Below, in pieces: positions 57,701 through 64,000 of a stretch of DNA of 64,000 nucleotides. A program made the translations under genes and the position numbers. The stretch's first letter is position 1, and every line of letters starts with the position of its first letter. This DNA comes from Trileptium ribeirensis (Eukaryota > Nematoda > Enoplea > Enoplida > Thoracostomopsidae). The stretch lies in assembly GCA_030248225.1 (NCBI GenBank), contig JASANE010026736.1:1-64000 (forward strand). Reading direction: 5' to 3'. The notes under the pieces are model-generated. The model had not been told where the DNA came from. It made no database searches and was given only the letters and a program-made list of their open reading frames with translations.

Positions 57701-59338
57701 TGATTGGTTATGCACGCAAAAGGCGTAGGCGTACCTATGCTTCACTACGTTCTGCAATCTCGATAGAGGTACTAGTTCTAGAGTTGGCCTTACCTCGGTG
57801 AAAATGTTGTTAGTTATTATATAGCGTAAATAGTGTTAACATAATTATTTAGCGCAGCGCTTTCAGGGATATCAGATTGTATTTTTAGCGATGAAATGTT
57901 CGTTACGAGCTGGCGATATGGCGATGACAAATCGATAAGATGAATATTGTCATATTTTGAATTAATTTTATAGGAAGCCGCTCGTGTTATTAAAGAAACA
58001 CTCGATAACAAGTACGGTGGTTCCTGGCATGTTGTTGTTGGTCAGTTAGGCAGAATATTTAACGTATCGGTCCTCATTTTATACGTTATAGTTTAAAGTT
58101 TCAGTTATAAAGCAATTTATTTTCTAGAAGAATCCTAGTTGATTGTTGCAGACTGCAGAACTGTTTTGCTCTGCCGTGTGAGCCTGGAATTTTTAAATAT
58201 TACAGATTTTTCGCTTAGCAGCGTTATTAGCTTTGGGCAGCAAAGTGGTTTCGGTTTGCGGTCACCTGAGCTTAACACTATTGCTGAAAAGGGCCAACAT
58301 CAATTGTTTCAAACTAAGCGAAACAATTTATAGTGTGGATTATTACAATCACCCAGCTTCAATTAGCTTCAATTTAGTTTCGTTTCGCTCAAAGGTTCGT
58401 AACGAAAATTTGATATTTGTACATAATCATTGAGTAAGGGGTTCGCCAGTAAGTGCACATCCAGGGTTTAACGGATATGGACTGTATATTCTTTTCATTC
58501 GCCCTAACATTTTGATTTCTGTTGTTGTTGTAATCCGAACTTCCACCAAAAATTTGCCCATTTTATATTCACCTACCTGGTCTTTGCACTTGCCGAAAAA
58601 GTGGGAGATTTCCGTGGGGGTCCCATGTTCATTATCTACTGAAAATTTTGGTTGGTTTTGGGGGAATATTAATTTTTACGCATATTTTTGACCAATTTTT
58701 TGCTATGCGTACTAATTTTTCGCACTAATAGTATTAGGAGTCGAGACAACTCATTGTTTCCCGTCACTTATTTTAATTTTTGGTTTTAGTATCAACCATG
58801 GGGCGATTTCAGGGAGTAGGGTGGGGCGGCCATGCGGGGATTTTGGCGAACGTGGGGAATCCTCGCACTCCACGCCCCCATAATAGAGAGGCCATCGTAT
58901 CATACATAACTATACATTTTGCTACAAGCGTCTGCAGACACCGAAGCTGCAGAACATTTTCGTTACTAACCACCTGCTATAAATGTAAGAGAAAGAATTA
59001 TTGGAGCTCTCTTCTGCCGATAAGGACCTTCACCTTTCCGAAATTCTGTCTTCATACACCCTTGCTGCGGATATAAGACGCCTCATCTTCGCATTAGAAA
59101 TGTGCTATATTGACATTTTTTATTATAATATAATCACAATCACAATATATTATATATAATATCACTAGACTTGATACCGATGATATTATTACTTGTTGTA
59201 GGCGAACGATTTGGTCTAGAGGTTACACACGATCTCAAGACGTTACTCTATATTTTCTACGGCTGCAATTTGGCACTGTGTTTGTGGCGATTACTTAATT
59301 CCTGGTCGATGTTATTAAATATTTGCGACTGCCAATGA
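54621..59338 (+). CDS. DNAL4: DNAL4-type axonemal dynein light chain 4 (4 exons)
   Basis: LC8-fold light chain of the DNAL4 group, a component of axonemal/cytoplasmic dynein motors. Exons 54621-54722, 56123-56203, 57974-58040 and 59202-59338 total 387 nt (128 residues plus TGA). Diagnostic matches to human DNAL4: FQRLFTSPLVRYCDM (human RLQTFPLVRHSDM), DTCLSACQRNTNNQ, EAARVIKETLDNKYGGSWHV, and FGLEVTHDLKTLLYIFYG followed by LALCLW. Human DNAL4 has 105 residues; this protein has about 11 more residues at the N-terminus and about 13 more at the C-terminus. DNAL4 is favoured over DYNLL because the VRxxDM lead and the VIKET..KYG.SWHVVVG spacing are of DNAL4 type. The gene implies an organism with cilia or flagella. 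Confidence 0.93.
56123..56203 (+). CDS. DNAL4: DNAL4 exon 2
   Basis: Twenty-seven codons, YCDMADTMRDEVMDTCLSAC then QRNTNNQ, phase 0 at both ends. The acceptor is TTTCAG, the donor GTATAT. An in-frame ATG four codons in could be mistaken for a start, but the upstream PLVR exon is conserved. Confidence 0.92.
56995..57756 (+). mobile_element. Family B repeat, copy B4 (DNAL4 intron 2)
   Basis: Starts CAGAAAGTGGTCAACGTAGTGG and ends CTTCACTACGTTCTG. The interior follows B2/B3: GGCCATAACTCGGGAACGAC, TTTTTTGATTTGGGGTCTGG, TTTCATAGTAAAATGATAAA, GGTTCCTCGACC, GGGTTTTCGGGCATGGGAAA (present twice). The copies are similar enough to look relatively young. Confidence 0.78.
57974..58040 (+). CDS. DNAL4: DNAL4 exon 3 (67 nt)
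   Basis: Encodes EAARVIKETLDNKYGGSWHV and VV, the second helix and start of the core strand. The acceptor is TTTTATAG, the donor GTCAGT, ending in phase 1. Human has ESAAKMIKETMDKKFGSSWH at this place. Confidence 0.94.
59202..59338 (+). CDS. DNAL4: DNAL4 exon 4 (stop codon)
   Basis: Encodes (G)ERFGLEVTHDLKTLLYIFYG, CNLALCLW, then a 16-residue tail (RLLNSWSMLLNICDCQ) and TGA. Human ends KCS after the tryptophan, so the tail is longer than usual. A family A repeat begins about 4 bp after the stop. Confidence 0.93.
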
Positions 59339-59341
59339 TAA

Positions 59342-59460
59342 TTGAAACGGAGAGAGCGGAAATTCGCCAAATAGCGGCTGATTGTGCAAAAAAAAATTGT
59401 TTTTATGCCTGTGCCTGTGATAAATCAGCAATGGGTCATTGGGTTCTCGTAATTTTTGTT
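59342..59460 (+). mobile_element. Family A terminal fragment A8 after DNAL4 stop
   Basis: TTGAAACGGAGAGAGCGGAA resembles the family A left end with one to two changes and is followed by a degraded leader. It begins about 4 bp after the DNAL4 TGA, so the 3' UTR is probably repeat-derived. The rest of the element is absent. Confidence 0.55.
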
Positions 59461-59493
59461 TTGGGCACGTACTAGAATTAAATTTTACTTATA

Positions 59494-59623
59494 CAGTCAC
59501 GGATTAAATTAAATGCGCAAAAGACAGATGCAATGGCGTTCGTCCGCGTCCAGAGAAAATTTCGCCCGTCTGCATCTTCATCATAAAATACCGCGTCTAG
59601 ATTTATACTTTTGTCCGCTACTG
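59494..59623. mobile_element. Tc1/mariner-like MITE, 130 bp
   Basis: The left end CAGTCACGGATTAAATTAAAT and inverse right end (reverse complement CAGTAGCGGACAAAAG, then TATAAAT) are flanked by TA on both sides (59492-59493 and 59624-59625), the Tc1/mariner duplication. The termini resemble those of the 41.3-kb MITE in the first nine bases only. Confidence 0.75.
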
Positions 59624-60055
59624 TAGCTTTGGGTCTGCGCCACTCTAAAGACTTCCAGCCCAAATTCTCACATATAACATATGACACGAATTGATAATTT
59701 TTGTTATTTTATCCGTTCGGGTTCCATATAACATTTGGTAGGGACTCTACCGGGAGCTGAAATACTCAAATATTGGCATTTTTCAAATCATTAGTACCAA
59801 GAGTGGATGAAAAACATCATATACGCTGAGTTGTACGCACACATCTAGAATCATGTTGTGGCTTTACGTGGTTTTGAATACAGTGAGTGCAGTAGTTTTA
59901 TTTACGTTGGTGGAACAGCTCAATGTGAAAAAGCTCAAACTACTTGTTTTCTTAAGAGGTGATTTACAAGCTTACAGCGTTAATTATTTGGTCTTTTTTC
60001 TGCAGGAATACTAGTGTTACGTTTTCGATATTTAGTAAAAATAGCCGGAAAGCTG

Positions 60056-60970
60056 CACTACGACGCGAACGAGGTTTCATTTATAAGCTATCATTTTGTT
60101 TAATCACCTCTAACAGGCTGTTTTTGATGTATATCCCAAAAACCTCTTGAACCCTGAACCCACTGAAAATTCTAAAATCAATTCGGCCCTAAACCCGTCT
60201 AAAACAACTGATAACGCGTCGAGTATTTGCGCTGGTCTCTAGATAGCCAAACCATGGTATTCAGCTTATCAGGAAATATATATAGAAAATTCTTGATGAT
60301 CTGTACGCAATGCATAACCAAATCACTGAAGGCAGACTATATTCCGAAAATCGGGTTCATTCACCCTAAACCCATTGAAAAGACATGACATATGCACGTT
60401 GGGTTCTAGATACCCAAATAATTGTATTCAACATGCCGAAAAACCTCTGTACAATGTACCGAAAACTCTATTTTCGATACCATGTACAAACTGCAGAAGA
60501 CCGACTATTTTCTGGAGATCGGGTTCATTGACCGTAAACACAAGATACGTTTGAAAATACGTGATATACTCGTGCTGGCTCTAGATAAACAAACCATCGT
60601 ATTCAACCTACCGAAAAATCTATACAGACAATTCCTGATGACGTGTACTCAATACATAACCAAAAAATGAAAACTCACCAGATTTTGGAATATCGGGTTC
60701 GTCCACCTTAAATTCCTTGAAAACCCATGAAAAGATATTATGTAAGGCTTTAGGCAGCAAAACCATGCATCGAGCGTGCTTTGTAACCTAACAGACACTT
60801 GATGTACGGTAAAAACACGCAACAACATGCCGAAAATTTAAAAATCTCTTTCTGGCAACAGGTCTACGAACCATATTCGGGCCCACAGTGGCCTAGGGAG
60901 TGGTCCCACAAAAAGTCATGGTAGGAAAATTGTACCTCTAGCGCCCACAGTGGAAAGTCCGCTCGTTTCT
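60056..60970 (-). mobile_element. Family A repeat, copy A6, inverted
   Basis: The reverse complement starts GAAACGAGCGGACTTTCCAC, then TGTGGGCGCTAG and the family A leader, and carries several internal units (GGTTTG.CTATCTAGA-like, seen inverted near 60,240, 60,410 and 60,590). It ends with CCTGTTAGAGGTGATTAAAC and GAAACCTCGTTCGCG, a degraded right end. The only near-complete minus-strand copy in the window. Confidence 0.72.
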
Positions 60971-61751
60971 GTTGCAATAATATTGATGGATTATAACGAT
61001 TAAGCCCGACACTGACGCACCGTTAATGTGAACAGAAGCTTGTCAGTTTCAATGTTTTCTCGTCACTTTCCAACAATTCACTATTACCTCATAATACTGT
61101 ATTATAATAATTTATTATGCTATTTCTTTATTAAATCGTTGTGTACTACATGCTACATCAGGTCAATATAAAAAGTGTTTAGTTTTGGCTTGAGCAGTGT
61201 ATATGTTGTCACTAAAGTTTCTAGGCATCGCTTAAAATCCAGTTAATGTTCAACACTTTTTCAATCTTTTTTTTGTTTGCTAATAGAAAATCTACTGGTG
61301 GTGGCGCTGATCCTGGGAAAATTAGCTATCCTTAGCTCAATATTCCTCGGTATATGTATCCTAGAGTCAAAATCCTATCTTAAGCATCATCAATTTTTGT
61401 TTGATGCACATATTCATCTGGCCCCACGGTTGTGGAGGGCCTCAATGAGCCTCTGAAGTACATATATATAATAATATCCTATTTTTCCGTATAGCATTAA
61501 TTTATATAATATGATTGTTGCTAAATGTATTTCACATTATGTCTTTCACTATGAAACACATTCAAAGTAATTTTATAACAGGTAGCAAAATTGATTTCCA
61601 AGTATCGATCATACAAAAAATCAAGAGGAATTTACCCGACTGAACATACCTATTTATAGTTGTTGGCGTGTGCCAGTGCTTTGTTTCAAAGTTTTGTTGC
61701 ACTGACTTCTGAAGCATTATTTCGTTTTACCAGGGCTATATACTGGATGGC

Positions 61752-61951
61752 CAAGGTAAACCTGAGGGGCCGAAGTGTAATGCATGCCATGCCGTTTTCG
61801 ATACACTAAGTCTCAGCCTAAGCTTAGGTCCTTACGTAAGACATGATACACCAGGCCTAAGTCGGGGTGCTGCCATTCACCGAGCCCCCTGCTCTGAACC
61901 CTTTTTTCTAACGATATAACGTATTGCCTTTCAGGGTGTCCTGGCTATACT
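61752..61951. mobile_element. Palindromic MITE, copy 2
   Basis: Shares GAGGGGCCGAAGTGTAATGC, CTCAGCCTAAGCTTAGG, GGCCTAAGTCGGGGTGCTGC, GAGCCCCCTGCTCT and CCCTTTTTTCTAACGATATA in order with the 42,261 copy. Ends CCAAGGTAAACCTGAGGGG and CCTTTCAGGGTGTCCTGG are only partly inverted, so this copy is older or belongs to a sister subfamily. Confidence 0.7.
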
Positions 61952-64000
61952 GAATAATAGTGGCGCTCAACCACGAAAGCGACGTTATTGTGCATTTGGG
62001 TCTAAAATTGATTTAATATTTAGTGAATTGTAGACCCGATACAATCCGAACCGTAAGCCGGCATTATAATTAATAGCATCGGATCGTGTAGTTGTTTTCT
62101 GCCACTTCGGAATAAATTATAATATTGTTTCGGTTATTCTTTGACTCAAAAGTAGCTTGACCGAACTTGATCACACCGCGGTACAACTACGTTTGTATAT
62201 TATGAGTTCATATAAAACACAATTTATTATACTAGTTTAAATTGAAATTTTAGCGTCATTAAATTCGCACTTGTTTATGATGTGATCTGTTAGGAAGCTA
62301 ACAAAACAGGCGTGGTAAACGATAATAGGTTATAATGCTGTTTCAGATTTTTTGGTTAGGTCTTCGGATTGCTTAATATTTTCGCGTGTTTCATATCTTT
62401 TGATCTGCTTAAATAATATCGAAGTGTTTAAATGTAAGGTTAGTTTAAACATCTCCTGAAATCCGCTGCTTTATAGTTATATTGTTTTTGAATAGGCGAA
62501 TGATGTTTTTCGTTCGTATGTACATATACTGTTTTAGATATTTCAGAAAATGTTTTCGTAATGTTGTTTCAAAATTTTGCTAACAACGGAACACTCAGTA
62601 TTTTTACTGGGAATCAAATGAAATATTTCTTTGTAGCATGGAACGAGCAGCATAATTCCAAAGTCTAGGGTTATGTTAAAGAAGCGGCTAGATCGGCAAA
62701 ATACCTAAACTACATGGAATGGTGGCATTTGACTTATTAAAGTCGAAAAACAAGAGTCGACGTATCTTCAAAATTAAAAAAATATATTTTACTATTCCTC
62801 AAAATATGTCTCATTTAATGAAACATTTTCATTTTAGCATGAAACGAGCAACATCATTATTCCAAAGCCTAGTATTACGGTAGAGAAGCGTCTCGAGCGA
62901 CGAAATACGTAATCTATCTGTACTACAGGTTTTTGACTTATGAAATTCAAAAACAAAAACAAGAGTCCGAAAGCCCAACATCTCGTCTAAATTAAAAAAA
63001 ACATAAAAGTAAAAACTTGGTTTAAAAGTAAAATAACATTGTTTGGAAATATATCAAAAGTCAGCAATTTTAAATGAAACAATATCTTTGACTTGCACAT
63101 AGCCCAAAATAAAGAAACAGCTTAGGGACTATATGTTAACCGTTTAATAGTAAACGTTTCTGTGTATACGGATTATTTTTCATGTCTAATTTAGTACCAA
63201 AATGGTGTATTTTGGCGAATTAAGTGAAGTAAAAACCCAGCGGTAGTTCGGAATCTTGCTAAAAATTCTTCGTGCTTAATATTTAGGCTAAAGTTTTAGA
63301 TTTACTTTTTCTGGGAGTGGTTTCTGTTGGTAACGCAAATAAAAATAGATAAAATATAATAATTAGGGACAAAAAATTAGTTGCTTATAATTCTCGTGCG
63401 ATGAAGCTGCAAAAATTAAAACTAAAAGATTGACATGGGAAAGTTTGTAAAAGAGCATATATATGCCGCGATCGCAATCGTGTAACGTTTGCCCTATATG
63501 ATATTGTGGTCCTTTTCTGTCTATCTTTTACCCTTCCTCTAAGATGTCAGGAATACCCCATACGGTTTTCTTTAAGTGGGGAGGGGGTCAACTACCCAAA
63601 TTTGATCGACTAAAAAAGGTATCGATCTGTCGATAGGCTCCAGCTTTCTGACTTTAATAAGTACGTACGCATTTCTTTGTAAACTGCGTCGTACTTTTTA
63701 TGTTTTATTGCTTTCGTGGCCAGAAATAAATGTAATCGATCGAAAGAAACTTAGTTCATTCAAATCATTGTATTGTATGCTAATTTCAATCTGATATACT
63801 GTTATTTCCTCATGATGGTGCTCCATGTTTGATCTCATTGATATTATTTAATTAGTTCCTTTTATTTTAATATTTTTATTTCGTATTAGATTGCAATATT
63901 TCGCTTGTATATATTGTGCTTTTCCACCTCTAATTATTAATGTCTACTTGATTGTTCTTTTGTTTAACTCAGTTCACGGTATTAAAACCACGAATCACAA
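61952..64000. other. Intergenic, no gene recognised
   Basis: AT-rich. Two similar segments, GCATGGAACGAGCA.CATAATTCCAAAG (about 62,636) and GCATGAAACGAGCAACATCATT (about 62,838), lie about 200 bp apart with similar downstream text (AAGTCGAAAAACAAGAGTC versus AAACAAGAGTCCGAAAG), another two-unit tandem repeat. Nothing else was assigned. Confidence 0.45.

Overview
The window looks like nuclear DNA from an animal or close relative. It is AT-rich and intron-dense, uses the standard code with GT/AG introns, and carries two genes recognisable by conserved protein sequence, both on the + strand. The protein matches are strongest to metazoan orthologues. I cannot assign a phylum; a repeat-rich invertebrate such as a flatworm or other lophotrochozoan is plausible but unproven.

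Layout. (1) 1-9,958: no gene recognised. It holds a degenerate ~205-bp tandem repeat (about 4,350-4,770) and a block of extreme strand asymmetry (5,361-7,440), including 600 bases with only seven C. (2) 9,959-10,858: an internally deleted hAT transposon with an 8-bp target-site duplication, ending 206 bp upstream of the next gene's ATG. (3) 11,057-40,781: SF3A1, the U2 snRNP splicing factor 3A subunit 1, in 17 exons that join in frame to 1,006 codons plus stop. Its introns carry several TIR-bounded repeats with internal tandem arrays (called family A and family B here), a LINE remnant, foldbacks and minisatellites. (4) 40,782-54,620: intergenic. It holds a Tc1/mariner-like MITE, a 160-bp palindromic MITE, a tRNA-related SINE on the minus strand, and a 6.2-kb element with long inverted arms (46,579-52,809) filled with tandem repeats and lacking any recognisable transposase. 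(5) 54,621-59,338: DNAL4-type dynein light chain in four exons, 128 codons plus stop. (6) 59,339-64,000: further repeats, including an inverted family A copy and a second copy of the palindromic MITE; no gene recognised.

The two genes have unrelated jobs (pre-mRNA splicing and dynein motor assembly) and show no sign of co-regulation. The most notable material is the repeat landscape. At least three families combine inverted ends with internal tandem satellites and no detectable coding capacity. The long-armed element at 46.6-52.8 kb and the C-depleted block at 6.8-7.4 kb are the best candidates for something not yet described. All exon boundaries were placed by hand from conservation, reading phase and GT/AG sites; no search or alignment program was run.
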